Source of the DNA: Symsagittifera roscoffensis
Taxonomy: Eukaryota > Xenacoelomorpha > Acoela > Convolutidae
Direction: 5' to 3'
Length of the DNA: 60,585 nt
NCBI RefSeq assembly: GCF_963678635.1
Contig: NW_026970927.1
Coordinates: forward strand, 1 to 60,585
Shown here: one piece after another, positions 1 through 10,110 of the stretch
Position numbering within the stretch: position 1 is the first letter of the stretch
Layout: the number at the start of each line of letters is the position of its first letter
Program-made: the position numbers and the translations under genes
The notes under the pieces: model-generated
What the model was told of the DNA's origin: nothing
The model's input: the letters and a program-made list of their open reading frames with translations, nothing else
The model's database searches: none

Positions 1-20
1 TTTCGATAGTTATACATCAC

Positions 21-1135
21 CTGTTCATAAGCCATAGAGACCATGAATGTCTGTTATTGACGTTGCTTGAGATGACAAAACCAACGTTCCACAAACCGCG
101 AGATGACTCGTCCCAATTTTGGAAAGCCGTATACGGATGTGCTCTTTGGAACATGGGGGTTTTACCCTGGAACAGATGCATCAGCCAGTAGTTGTCGCCG
201 CACCCTTGGCATCTGTAGGGTAAATTTGGGATCCGACCGTATAAAATAAAACTGGATTGCGACACTCTCTTAATTTTGTGAACTGTAAATTTGTTCACCC
301 TGTAGAAAAACATTGAGAAAATGCGATCGAGGCAATAAAGTCCAATGAAGGGAATGTTGAAAAAGTGACAAAGTGGGTGAGAGTTTTTGCGGACCATGTC
401 AAACATCATAGCGAAGCCGGCAAATGCGTGAACGGCCATTGCGACCGAGTAGCTTTTAGAAAGCATCCAGTCTGCGCGACTCAAAGGTATCAACACCAGA
501 AAACAGAGCAGAGAAAGGAGCAGTCTGAATATTTCATCATATGTGAAATAAATCACGGTGTCATTTATGTACCTTTTGAAGGTCACGATGCAAGGATCCC
601 ACCACTCGTTGAAGTCGAAGCCATCACTCATCAACTGCAAAGGAGTCCCGTCCAGAACAGTCGGCAAGAAGAGCAGTACAACATGCAAGACGATGGCGAC
701 GCCGTTTAGCCAGATGCCGGAAAACTTGTGAATCTGTAAATTGGAATGGCGAATGTCACTGTCGATAAATGAAGGCAACGCTTCGTCTAAATAATTTGGT
801 AAGATCCACATTACGGTGACGAAACTCATGTTAAGCGAGACTATCAGAGTTCGGGACGTGATGATCCAGACCCAGCTCGTGACCCAGTCCCCCCATTTGC
901 TAGTAGATTTCGGAATGAACGTGCGCGACCCCCGTTTTACTATGAGGTCACCGTCCGTCTCAGCTATCCAAAGTCTGTCCCAAAGTGTGACGATCAAGCA
1001 CACAATTGACACTGCCCAAAAAAGGGAATGATACGAAATCCTATTAGGAATCAAATGGTGCGGATGTTTAATTCTCCATACACATTTGCGGAATGGATGG
1101 TATTTGCTTCTGAGAAGTCTTGATAAAAACTGCAT
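21..1135 (-). CDS. Ferric reductase / NADPH-oxidase-like membrane flavocytochrome, first coding exon (partial)
   Basis: The minus-strand frame opens with ATG at 1135 and runs 371 complete codons to a donor CAG|GTGATG at 21/20; the in-frame stop just beyond lies in the intron, so the gene continues off the left edge. Hydrophobic segments lie at about residues 36-55, 84-112, 136-160, 200-218, 226-250 and 258-278, as expected for a ferric-reductase-like transmembrane domain. Histidines sit in or at the edge of segments 3 (136, 151) and 5 (236, 253). After the membrane part, residues 298-335 resemble the start of an FAD-binding domain, with HPYT at 333-336 matching the family HPFT motif. Members move electrons from NADPH through FAD and two haems across a membrane to ferric iron or oxygen. 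The NADPH-binding domain would be outside the window. Histidine spacings (15 and 17) exceed the usual 13-14, so haem ligation is unsure. Superfamily assignment is by pattern only. Confidence 0.6.
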
Positions 1136-2202
1136 ACTTCTAATGTATTCTGTCCAACAACAATTTTGATGAATCGAGTGTTGTTAGTCTAGACTACCCA
1201 ACTTTCAGTCAAAACGACTACACACCTTTCACGTTCTTTTACTCTTGATAAAAATTGAATAGCTCCGGAATATTTAAAGGTAGACTAGCGTGTAACGAAA
1301 CCTCCGGTGCTTCGAATGTTTGAGAACTCATAAAAAAACCGCAGATATTGAAAAAGATATCGAGAATCTTTTAGTGTACTTTGACACTACCCAATAACAG
1401 GGTTCGTATTTCAAATGTTGATAGTTTTTTCTATAATTTTTATATTCAAATTTTGAAAAACCATTAAGTAAAGTTTTTTGAAATCCAAGTCCTATCTAAG
1501 TTTTTTTGAAAAATTTTAATTTTAAAATGACATATAAAACGTCATAACTAACGGCAGATTGTTCGATTACAAAACGAACTGACCAATAAGTTTGTATATA
1601 GATTTAATAAAGTTAAAGAGGATTTGTGAAAAAATTAAAAGCAATTTGCGCCCAATCCCAGCTGAACACGTTCAAGTCAGGTATGGTCTTGTTTCGCTTT
1701 CACGTATAAGTTCGTTCATGTCATGACAGGTTGTGGTACTTTAGGCATAATCAGCATGCACTTTTTAACTATGCAATAATAGACATGCTATGCATTAATT
1801 AACATTCAACATGAAATAATTAGCAACATTTAAATGTTCAATTCAGGTATGATCATGTAAATAAAAATTGAGTGGGCCACTTAACGACAAAAATTGTAAT
1901 TAAATGGCCTTAAAATAGGAAAACGCAAAGAGTCAGACAGCCAAATGTCCTTTGTTCGGTCGATCAAATTGATGTTTTCCGAACTTTCCCAAAAAATCAT
2001 AAAAACCTATTTTGTCACAGTTTTCTTAGCCGGAGGCTGTTTTTCATATCAAAAGTGATGTTTTGGGTCTTTTCTGTGGAAATTCTGGGTGTTTTTGGGT
2101 GTTTTTTTTAAAGCTGCGATCAAAACTTCTTTGGTCTCTAAACAAACAATTTAAGTAAAGAAAAAAGATACACATTTAAGAACATCAAGGAGTGAATAAA
2201 CA
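1136..2202. other. Non-coding interval upstream of the flavocytochrome exon
   Basis: AT-rich sequence with no open frame of note. It must contain the 5' UTR and promoter of the minus-strand gene that starts at 1135, but I see no clear TATA or CCAAT box at a convincing distance. Confidence 0.4.
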
Positions 2203-2275
2203 TGCCCCTTTGGGTTGGCAGGGGCTCGAATCCCTGAGAGGGGGCGTCCGCCCCCCCCCCCTAAATCCGCCCCTG
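2203..2275 (-). mobile_element. hAT-type MITE, terminal fragment (family A)
   Basis: Reverse complement of the left end of the elements at 40595 and 38359. It shares the block around 'tcgaatccctgagag' and ends in CTAAATCCGCCCCTG, the inverted form of the CAGGGGCGGATTTAG terminus. The other terminus is absent, so this is a truncated copy, and no target duplication can be read. Confidence 0.6.
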
Positions 2276-2448
2276 CCCACATATGAAGAAAGAAATGAAA
2301 AGTTGTGCTTGTACAATTTTTGTACCTTGCAACGAATCCCCCCTTTAACGAAAGAATTGAAAAGTTATATAAACGCATATATACGGATTTTGTACCTTGT
2401 AACAAATTGCCCCCTCCCCCTCTGCTGCAATAGAGGGGGGGAATATTT
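2276..2448. repeat. Imperfect ~55-60-bp direct repeat
   Basis: The block 'aaatgaaaagttgtg...ttttgtaccttgcaacgaat' (about 2293-2338) recurs as 'aattgaaaagttatat...ttttgtaccttgtaacaaat' (about 2354-2408). Both copies are followed by a C-rich run. No gene is seen here. Confidence 0.4.
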
Positions 2449-2453
2449 AGCAG

Positions 2454-2641
2454 TGACAATGGCAATACTTTTGGGTGATTCAGATTCCAATTTCAAATCG
2501 TAGTTTAGTTGTTGCTTTTAAATGATTTCTTTCTGATTTTTGAGTTTTGAGTCTTTCAGTTTACTAATTTGGCGGCATAATCATGTCAAAAATGTGGTAA
2601 AATTAGGTTCGGCAAAGATTAAAGTTCAAATGTCGTAGACA
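2454..2641 (-). repeat. 3' LTR of the Bel/Pao element
   Basis: 188 bp on the minus strand, starting TGTCTACGACA just after a G-rich stretch (ATGGGCCCGGCTA, plausible polypurine-type primer) and ending ATTGTCA beside the AGCAG target duplication. TG...CA termini and the flanking duplication fix both ends. Its first 77 bp (2565-2641) match 8336-8412 exactly. Confidence 0.8.
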
Positions 2642-2704
2642 TAGCCGGGCCCATTTGCAGGTTGCAAATTAGAAAATTGTTCGTTGAAGCTGATGGTACG
2701 TCGT

Positions 2705-2771
2705 CGTTGATTGTAATGGTCATCTAGTTGTTAGCTGTCGTTGATCATGTTGGTCATCTAGTTGTTACTGT
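2705..2771. repeat. Tandem ~34-bp duplication at the end of pol
   Basis: Two adjacent units (2705-2738 and 2739-2771) share 'GGTCATCTAGTTGTTA'. The right unit contains the pol stop codon at 2758-2760; the left unit lies in the short interval before the 3' LTR. It is probably a replication slippage product inside the retrotransposon. Confidence 0.6.
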
Positions 2772-5700
2772 GGTCCAATACTCGCGAGAGTTTGACTGCT
2801 GGTCGGTGTAGAATCCCCCTGCTAGTTTTAATTTCGCAGGAGCGAACGATTCCGTCTGCACCTGGGAAAGTACGAAGTACCCGTCCCAGGGGCCAAAGAC
2901 CTCGAGGCGTTAGGTCTTCCAGTATCCATACAAGGTCTCCTTGCTGAAGATTTTCCACTTGCTTTGTCCATTTCGTTCGGGTCGTCAAGGTTGGCAAGTA
3001 GTCTTTGAGGTATCTGTTCCAGAACTGTTGACTCAAGGCTTGAGCTTGTTTCCAAGTTTTCTTGTCCGTTGTGTGGCGAGGGAGAAACAATCCGGGAGGC
3101 AAATTGTTTGTTGGTCGTCCTAGTAGAAGGTGATTGGGTGTAAGGGGCTCGTCGTCGGTTGGGTCTGATGAGACGTGGGTTAGCGGGCGAGAATTCATCA
3201 TAGCTTCAACCTCGCACGTGAAGGTTGACAGAGTTTCGTCGTCCAGTGCCCGTGTTCCAATGACTTTGTAGAAGGCAATCTTAAATGTTTTTATGAGGCG
3301 TTCCCATGATCCACCAAAGTGAGGAGCTGCAGGTGGGTTGAACTTCCAGGTTATTCCAAGTAATTGGCATTGATTGTTGAAGTCGTTGCTGTGTTGAATC
3401 TCAGAAAGGCTTTCCTGTAATTCCTTGTCAGCTGCAACGAAGGCTTTTCCGTTGTCAGAGAAGATGATCCTGGGTTTACCGCGTCTAGCGATGAAACGGC
3501 GTATGGCTTGTAGAGTTGAGTTTGTGTCAATTTGCTGGCATATTTCTGAATGAACTGCTCGCGTGACGAGGCAGGTGAAGAAGAGAACGTATCGCTTACT
3601 GTACTCGTCGTTGTTCCGCGTGGCAAAGGGTCCAAAGAAGTCAATTCCTGTTGAGTAGAAGGGGTAACTGTTTTCCGATAAAGGGAGTCGTTGTAGGGGT
3701 AGATCTGCCATCAGAGGCTTCACTGATTCCTGTCGAAGGCGTCGGCAAGGTATGCATTGTCGAATAGTTTTCTTCAGATGCTTGCGTGATCTTATGATCC
3801 AAAAGTCCTGTTGAAGAATGCTTCGGGTGTGTTCCATTCCACAATGGGAATTTATTTCGTGTGTTTGCTTCATGAAGAGTTGTATTGGGTAGTTTTCTGC
3901 GTTCAGAATGACTGGATGTCGGCTGCAAAGTAGAAGCGGGGCTTTCTGTAGTCGTCCTTTGGCACGTAAGTATCCGTGATCGTCGATGAAGGGGCAAAGA
4001 GGTTGTAGAGGGCTGCGGGGTGGAATGTCAGATTTCTTTGTCAGGCATGCTGTTTCCTTGGGGAATGATTGATTCTGTGAGTGTTTAATGATCCATGCGA
4101 ATCCTAAGGTGAGGTGTTGAAGTGAGAGGTTCTGGCGTGTCTTCCTTTTGATGTTTTCTGCGAAGAGAAGAACATATGAAGTAACTCTGAGTGCTCTTGT
4201 CCAAGTGCTAAATCGGTTGAAGTCGATTACTGATGTTGGCGGTTGTGGGTCGTTGTCTGTCAGATGAATATCGGCTGTAGGTTGTGTTGGCGGGTGATTA
4301 GGCCAATCGGATGATGGTCTTAACAAGAAGTCTGGTCCTTTGATCCATCGTGAATCGGTAGTCATGTCACATGCTTTGTAACCACGTGTTCCGTCGTCTG
4401 CAGGGTTGTCTTTGCTGGGCACGTATCTCCAGTCCAGAGGAGATGTTGAGTCCATGATGAAATTCAGGCGGTTGGCAATGAAGATCCGGTGTCGTTGATT
4501 CGGCGAGTTTATCCAATGAAGAACTGTTGTACTATCTGTCCATAGTGTCGTACTGTCGATTCTTATGTCATGTTGTTCTTTGATGAAACGAGACAGTTTA
4601 GCTCCGTTAGTGGCGGCTTGAAGCTCGAGATTTGGAATTGTCATTCTGCTGATGGGTGCTACTCGGGCTTTTCCAATGACGAACTTGAGTTCCGTTGTGT
4701 CGTCGTCGTATCTGATTCTGAGGTAAGCAACTGATGCTAAGGCAAGTTCGGAGGCGTCGCTGAATACATGGAGTTGGGTTTCCAGTATCTTCGTTTCTGG
4801 TTTGAAGTAAGTCCGGGGCAGGCAGATGTCGTTGAATTGGCTTCGCTTGTCTATCCAATCGTTGAGGTCTGTTAAATTATCCATGTTTAGAGGTTTGTCC
4901 CATTGAGGTCCATTACTCCAGGCAAGTTGAAGTGATTGTCGTAGTCGAATTGTCAGTGGCATCGTAATTCCAAGCGGGTCAAAGATTGAAGAAGCAAACT
5001 TCAATAGTTTGCGCTGCGTTAAGTCCTTCTTGTCAATGGCGTGAAACTTCTTTGCTTCCACAAGAAAGACGTCCGTGTCTGGTTTCCATTTCACTCCAAG
5101 AACTCTTTCGAGGGGTCGTTCCTTCTTGGTGAGGCTGTCGTTGTTTTCCAAGTGGTTCTCGTTAACTGTTGTGAGGAATTGTTGAGAGTTTGAGGTCCAT
5201 TTTGTGAGGTTGAAACCTCCAAGGCTGAACATCTTTTGAAGGTCGTTCATTAACTGTGTCGCTTCCGTCGGCGTTGAAACGGCTTTGTATAGGTCGTCCA
5301 TGTATATGTTGCGTTTTGTGATTTGCTCCAAGGCTGGATATTTGTCGGCATTGTCCTTCGCACATTGTCGAGTGGCGTAGCAGGCAACACATGGTGAGTC
5401 GGTAGCTCCGAAGATGTGGCGGGTGTATTGGAAGGTTGTGGGTTGGCCCGTGTTGTCCTTCCACAGAAATCGCAAATACGGCTGGTCCTCTGGGCTCACG
5501 AAGACCTGCATGAACATTGATTCAATGTCGGCAGAAATAGCGATTTGGTCTTCGCGAAATCGCATAACGATTCCAGTAAGGTTTGTGAGGAGGTCTGGTC
5601 CAGTTAGTAGGTTGCTGTTGAGTGATACTCCTTTGTAGATGCTCGATGCATTAAGGACTCGGCGTACCTTGCCAGGTTTATTGATGTTTGTCACTGGATG

Positions 5701-8355
5701 ATGAGGAAGGTACCATTTTCCTGTTGAGTCTTCATGGGAATCATCAACTTTGACTATGAAACCTTTCTGCAAGTCGGTGTCGATGGTCTCCTGATATTTC
5801 TGTGCCATCTCGGTGTTTCTCTTCAGTCGTCGGAGAAGGCTGTCGAGCTGCTTCTTGGCAAGCCATCTATTGTTTGGCAGTTGTTGTCCACGTTTCCAAA
5901 GCATTCCAATTTCGTAGTGTCCATTGGGCAAGCGAGTTGTTGAAGATTCCAAGATGCGGAGAGCTTCCTTGTCGTCTGTTGAGAGGCTGCGTTGGTCAGT
6001 TGAAATCCCTTCGGCGTCCAATTTCATCCATTCAGCTACGTGGCGAAAGAGTTTATCGTCTGTCGTGAAGTTGATTGTGTTGATGTCGTTGGGTGTCGCT
6101 GCATTGTCTCGTCCACAGAGAGACCATCCAAGTGGCGTTTTCCATCCAATAGGCACATTTTGTTTTGAATGGATTACTTCTGAAGGTGTCACGAGTTCGG
6201 CGAAATCGCATCCAATGATGATTCCGATTTCTTTCGAGGGCAGTGTGGCTATCCGAATGTGTTGAAGAGGCTCGTTTCTTTGGCAGATGGAGTTGACGAG
6301 TTCAGGGTTGAATTGGGAAAGGTTCCAATCCATTATGACGTCGATGTCATTTAGTTGAAATGGCTGCTTTTGCTGGTTGTAGGGTCCAATCGCAATCGTC
6401 ATCTTTGTAGAAGCTGTGTCTGATGATGTCAGTGCTTGGTTTAGCTGGATGGTGTCGTCTAACTGCAGATCTGGTTTGAGTTGGAGGGCGATTGATGATT
6501 TAAGCAATGTCAGTTTGCTTCCACAATCAAGCATTGCATAGGCATGAACTGTATGTTTGCCATGAGAGATCGTTATTGGCAGGGTCGGAATGTGGCGAGT
6601 CGATTTCCTTCTGCTTATGCTGGTGCTGCAGTTGGTGGTGTCGTCATGTTGTCTGGAGTTCCGGTTGGCTGTCTCCCTTTGTGTCGTCGAGTTGTAGGTG
6701 CTGCTGTTGTGCAGAAGTGTGTGGTGTTTCTTACTGCATCCGTCCGTCCGGCAGGTTTGCGTTGATTGACAGTCGGCGAACTTGTGGGGGCTGAGGCAGT
6801 TGAAACATAGTTGTAGGTCCCTGGCATGCTGTAATCTGTCCTTTGGGTTCATTGCGATGAAGTGATGGCATTTTCCAAGGTACTGGCAATTGCGTTTCTC
6901 CGGGCAAAAATCTCGTCGTTGATCCTTTTGTCCAGATTTATGTTGCTGCTGGCTGCGTTGCTGGTTCCGGTGGTTCTGATTGGCGCGGTGATCCGATGGT
7001 CCATGTTGGTGGGTGTGACCGTTGGATGATGATCCTTGAGTGTTGCTGCTGTTGTAGTTGTTGTTGCTGCTGCTGTTTCTGGTGTTGTTGTTGTTGCTGT
7101 GGCTCGGCAAATCGCTGCATGCTTCGGCGTAGATGTTGAACCAATTGGTGAGGTCGATGAGTGATGGTTGTCTGATGTTGCATTGCAGATTGTATCTATT
7201 CCATTCTAGTCGGCAAGGGGTAGGCAGTTTTGACAAAACTGTTTGGACATTTGTCGTAGAGTGTAGATCGTGCTGGAATCCAAGTGTCGTGAATGTATCG
7301 ACCATTGTCTGTAGGAAGTTGGCGAGGTCCTTGTAGCTTCTGGTATGTCGTAGATTGGGGCCGCTGATGGCGTCGAGTCGTCGAAGGAAGGATGTAACTA
7401 TCTTCGTCGGGTTACCAAAGTCGTTTTCCAGTCGCTGAAGGGCTGCGTCATACATTGCTCCATTGCATCCATATCCTCGGATAAGAGATTTTGCATCTCC
7501 GGATACAAGTTTCTGCAGATGTGTCATCTTTTCCGAGTTTGTCATGTCGGTGCTGTTGATGGTTGCGTTGAACAGTCCTATCCAATCTAACCATTGTTCA
7601 GGTTCTCCGTCGAATATGAATGGTTTGACAATGGGCACTGATTTCCTGAATGTCTTCGAGATCGTTTGATGATGGGTGTGGTCTGTCGGTGCTGTTCCAA
7701 GGTTGGCAGGAATCGGAGGAAAATAAGTCGGCTGGTTTTGATGTGCTGCATGTTGATGTGCTGCATGTTGATGGACTGCATGTTGATGAGGGGGAGGTCG
7801 GTTGATATTTTGGTGAGTTGATCCTGTTGGTCCCCTGCAGCCTGCATGAGTGAAGGCTTTTGTTGATGATGTCGGCATGTTCGTAGGGTTGTATGCTGTC
7901 GTGGTTCCCAGAAATCCTTCCTGGTACGATCTTATGGCAGGTTGTGTACATTGGTGAGTCAGGGTCGGCTGGCTGGAGGTCCAATTTGTTGCTGTTCGTT
8001 GATCTCCTTGGTTTGTTGGCAGTAGTGCTGGTTGTGCTGGTATCGGTACTCCGTTGATGTTTGTGATACCCTTAGCTGTCGTCTGGTGTCCACTGAACAC
8101 GTTGGTGGGGGGATGATTGGTTGAATTCTGATTTCCAATCGTCAAGATGGGTCTAAAGGCGCTATTCGGATTATGTGTCCTCTGTTGCTGACTTGGAGGC
8201 TGATTCTGTTGTAGGCTTGAAGGCTGGTTCTGTTGTTGGCTTGAAGGCTGGTATAGTCCATGTGGGGGGCTAGCTGTCTGGGGAGCAAGAAATGGGTGTG
8301 TGATTTGCTGTCCAATCATTTGACTCTGAGCTGCATAATTTGGCGGCATAATCAT
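2758..8355 (-). CDS. Bel/Pao gag-pol polyprotein
   Basis: One uninterrupted 1865-residue frame. N-terminal Gln/Pro/His-rich region to about 235, with a HQHA-type repeat near 190-206; DUF1759-like gag block about 240-415; Asn/Ser/Gln-rich linker; zinc-knuckle region with CFNC...C...C near 517-540; aspartic protease with LDCGSK at 609-614 (the usual residue after the catalytic Asp is Ser or Thr). Reverse transcriptase about 850-1060 with SADIES near 941 and YMDD at 1018-1021; RNase H with FSDAS at 1198-1202 and WTDS at 1272-1275; integrase with a His/His/Cys/Cys zinc site (H1499, H1504, C1534, C1537) and D1572, D1634, E1685; C-terminal DUF5641-like tail. Encodes the particle, replication and integration functions of the element. 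The first codons lie inside the truncated 5' LTR; M13, just past that junction, may be nearer the native gag start. Confidence 0.93.
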   Translation of the reverse strand: MIMPPNYAAQSQMIGQQITHPFLAPQTASPPHGLYQPSSQQQNQPSSLQQNQPPSQQQRTHNPNSAFRPILTIGNQNSTNHPPTNVFSGHQTTAKGITNINGVPIPAQPALLPTNQGDQRTATNWTSSQPTLTHQCTQPAIRSYQEGFLGTTTAYNPTNMPTSSTKAFTHAGCRGPTGSTHQNINRPPPHQHAVHQHAAHQHAAHQNQPTYFPPIPANLGTAPTDHTHHQTISKTFRKSVPIVKPFIFDGEPEQWLDWIGLFNATINSTDMTNSEKMTHLQKLVSGDAKSLIRGYGCNGAMYDAALQRLENDFGNPTKIVTSFLRRLDAISGPNLRHTRSYKDLANFLQTMVDTFTTLGFQHDLHSTTNVQTVLSKLPTPCRLEWNRYNLQCNIRQPSLIDLTNWFNIYAEACSDLPSHSNNNNTRNSSSNNNYNSSNTQGSSSNGHTHQHGPSDHRANQNHRNQQRSQQQHKSGQKDQRRDFCPEKRNCQYLGKCHHFIAMNPKDRLQHARDLQLCFNCLSPHKFADCQSTQTCRTDGCSKKHHTLLHNSSTYNSTTQRETANRNSRQHDDTTNCSTSISRRKSTRHIPTLPITISHGKHTVHAYAMLDCGSKLTLLKSSIALQLKPDLQLDDTIQLNQALTSSDTASTKMTIAIGPYNQQKQPFQLNDIDVIMDWNLSQFNPELVNSICQRNEPLQHIRIATLPSKEIGIIIGCDFAELVTPSEVIHSKQNVPIGWKTPLGWSLCGRDNAATPNDINTINFTTDDKLFRHVAEWMKLDAEGISTDQRSLSTDDKEALRILESSTTRLPNGHYEIGMLWKRGQQLPNNRWLAKKQLDSLLRRLKRNTEMAQKYQETIDTDLQKGFIVKVDDSHEDSTGKWYLPHHPVTNINKPGKVRRVLNASSIYKGVSLNSNLLTGPDLLTNLTGIVMRFREDQIAISADIESMFMQVFVSPEDQPYLRFLWKDNTGQPTTFQYTRHIFGATDSPCVACYATRQCAKDNADKYPALEQITKRNIYMDDLYKAVSTPTEATQLMNDLQKMFSLGGFNLTKWTSNSQQFLTTVNENHLENNDSLTKKERPLERVLGVKWKPDTDVFLVEAKKFHAIDKKDLTQRKLLKFASSIFDPLGITMPLTIRLRQSLQLAWSNGPQWDKPLNMDNLTDLNDWIDKRSQFNDICLPRTYFKPETKILETQLHVFSDASELALASVAYLRIRYDDDTTELKFVIGKARVAPISRMTIPNLELQAATNGAKLSRFIKEQHDIRIDSTTLWTDSTTVLHWINSPNQRHRIFIANRLNFIMDSTSPLDWRYVPSKDNPADDGTRGYKACDMTTDSRWIKGPDFLLRPSSDWPNHPPTQPTADIHLTDNDPQPPTSVIDFNRFSTWTRALRVTSYVLLFAENIKRKTRQNLSLQHLTLGFAWIIKHSQNQSFPKETACLTKKSDIPPRSPLQPLCPFIDDHGYLRAKGRLQKAPLLLCSRHPVILNAENYPIQLFMKQTHEINSHCGMEHTRSILQQDFWIIRSRKHLKKTIRQCIPCRRLRQESVKPLMADLPLQRLPLSENSYPFYSTGIDFFGPFATRNNDEYSKRYVLFFTCLVTRAVHSEICQQIDTNSTLQAIRRFIARRGKPRIIFSDNGKAFVAADKELQESLSEIQHSNDFNNQCQLLGITWKFNPPAAPHFGGSWERLIKTFKIAFYKVIGTRALDDETLSTFTCEVEAMMNSRPLTHVSSDPTDDEPLTPNHLLLGRPTNNLPPGLFLPRHTTDKKTWKQAQALSQQFWNRYLKDYLPTLTTRTKWTKQVENLQQGDLVWILEDLTPRGLWPLGRVLRTFPGADGIVRSCEIKTSRGILHRPAVKLSRVLDHSNN

Positions 8356-8412
8356 GTCAAAAATGTGGTAAAATTAGGTTCGGCAAAGATTAAAGTTCAA
8401 ATGTCGTAGACA
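8336..8412 (-). repeat. 5' LTR remnant (77 bp)
   Basis: Exact copy of 2565-2641. It starts with TGTC next to the right-hand AGCAG duplication and breaks off directly into gag coding sequence at 8335. The distal 111 bp of the LTR and any primer-binding site or leader are absent. The ATG that opens the long ORF is inside this remnant. Confidence 0.8.
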
Positions 8413-8417
8413 AGCAG

Positions 8418-8930
8418 GATCCAAATTTTTCTCGATTTTGTGACAATCGATTAAAACTTTCCGCCCAAATGGTTCAACAATTAGTAGCTTTTTAAGTCAT
8501 CAACATCGGGGCGTTTTCTTCAGAAACCTGTTGCTTTTTCTTCTTACCAACCTCGCTTCCCAAAACCGATTTCTTAACCCTATAAATGACCCTGTAATGA
8601 AAGTCAGAGGGCGACAAGTCTTGCCTCCTAAATTGACTGCTGAATGCGTTTATCTTCCGAGACATGGTGTTTTTTATGATTTTTCAAACATTGAAAAACT
8701 TCTCAAAATTTGAAATTTTCCATCTTTTGGTGGTAAGATGTCGGGGTGTTTCGTCTCCCAGCAGTTGTAGATATGGCCCACATACAATGATTGCTTCAAT
8801 GGATTTAGTTCACAAGATATGACGTTGTATTTGTGTGTGATGTGAAGTTAGTCACAAAGGTTGCATATGTGGTAAATTTGACTGCTCAGATCCTTTCACT
8901 GGTCTCAGATCCAATTCTCCATCCATACCA
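8418..8930. other. Non-coding interval right of the retrotransposon
   Basis: No recognisable gene or repeat. The short frame at 8531-8713 has no family resemblance and no splice context. Confidence 0.35.
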
Positions 8931-10110
8931 ACAAGCCATCCCTCCATTTAGCTATTCTCCCAGCTAGCAATCCGTCCATCAAGACAAACCCATTGATTAA
9001 GCCTTTTATTCATCAAGCAATCCATCCATCGACCCAGCCATCAGTCTAGTCATTAATTTATCGGCCCAACCATCAGGCCATTCATCTATCTGTTCATCCA
9101 TTCATTAAGCTTTTTATTCTTAAAGCGATTTAGTCATCAATCTATCCAACTAGGCATCATTCTATCAAGCCAATCAGGCCTTAATGGGAAAATCCATTTA
9201 GTCATGCAATCAGGAAGACATCTGTCTACCCACCCATGAAGCGTTATATATGTCTAGTCATCCCTTCATCTATCCGTCGAACCAACCAGCCATCCAAATA
9301 TCTTCTCAACCATCGATCCATGCATTCAGCCATCGATCCATCGATTAAGCAATCCATCCAACCATCCCTTCATCCAGCCAGACATCCATCCAACCAGCCA
9401 TCCCTTTCTGCAATCTTCTTGCGAGCCATAGCCAGCCTTCTATCTAGCCATCCAGCCAACCAGTCATCGATGGAACCAGTCATCCATCCAAGCAGCCCTT
9501 CTTCATTTCAGCCACAACTCAAGCAATCCATTACTACAACCAGTCATCCTTTCGACCACTTATCTAGCCACCTATTCTCTCATCTATCCTGCCTCCATGC
9601 ATCCATCTCGCCTTCGCCTGTCTAGTCCCTTTCAATAATGCCACTCATCCATCCATCAAGCGACCATACATCTTGCCATCGATTGATCAATCCAACCAGA
9701 GGTCAATCCATCCATCCAGCCTTCCATCCAACCAACCTGCTTTCCATGCAGTCAACCACCATCAATCATGCCATTTTTTCATCCATCCAAAGAGCAACCA
9801 GCTCAGCCAGCCATCAATCATCCGACAGTCCTTTAAAAAATTCAGATAGTCCTCTATCCAGCCATGCAGCATCGATTCATCGGTCTCACATGCATCCATC
9901 TAGCCATTTATGCATCCCATCAAGCATCCATGCAGCCTTCCATTGTCGATCTAGCCATCAATCCCATCAATCGACAACCCCGCCATCTATGCACCTGGCC
10001 ATCCGTTTAGTCAGGAAACTCTGTCCTGCTATCTATTCAGCTAGCCCTTTATTCATCTAGCTATCTGTCCTGCCATCAATCCATCTAGCCGATGCTTGCT
10101 GATCGATCCA
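8931..10110. repeat. Degenerate ATCC/CATC tetranucleotide satellite (~1.2 kb)
   Basis: Dense, diverged repeats of ATCC, CATCCATC and CAGCCATC with interspersed TCAAGC/CCAACC variants. Absence of internal stops gives two accidental frames (9236-9625, 9638-10060) rich in Ser, His, Pro and Ile. No unit longer than 4 bp is conserved. Confidence 0.8.

Larger units (their letters stand above)
2454..8412 (-). mobile_element. Bel/Pao LTR retrotransposon, long ORF intact, 5' LTR truncated
   Basis: The insertion is bounded by a 5-bp target-site duplication, AGCAG, at 2449-2453 and 8413-8417. The element reads leftwards. The 3' LTR (2454-2641, 188 bp) has TGTC...GTCA ends, while only the first 77 bp of the 5' LTR survive (8336-8412), identical to the matching part of the 3' LTR. 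Between them is one open gag-pol frame. The identical LTR portions and the unbroken ORF imply a recent insertion. The rest of the 5' LTR and the primer-binding site that should follow it are missing, so this copy should not be able to reverse-transcribe itself normally. An assembly error could mimic this. Confidence 0.85.

Noticed and set aside
365-1031. Plus-strand frames opposite the flavocytochrome exon
   Set aside because: Antisense shadows of a convincing membrane-protein frame.
2762-7984. Many shorter frames on both strands within the Bel/Pao pol
   Set aside because: All overlap the 1865-codon polyprotein in other frames.
9236-10060. Two plus-strand frames (129 and 140 codons)
   Set aside because: They are translations of the ATCC satellite; composition is low-complexity and there is no conserved motif.
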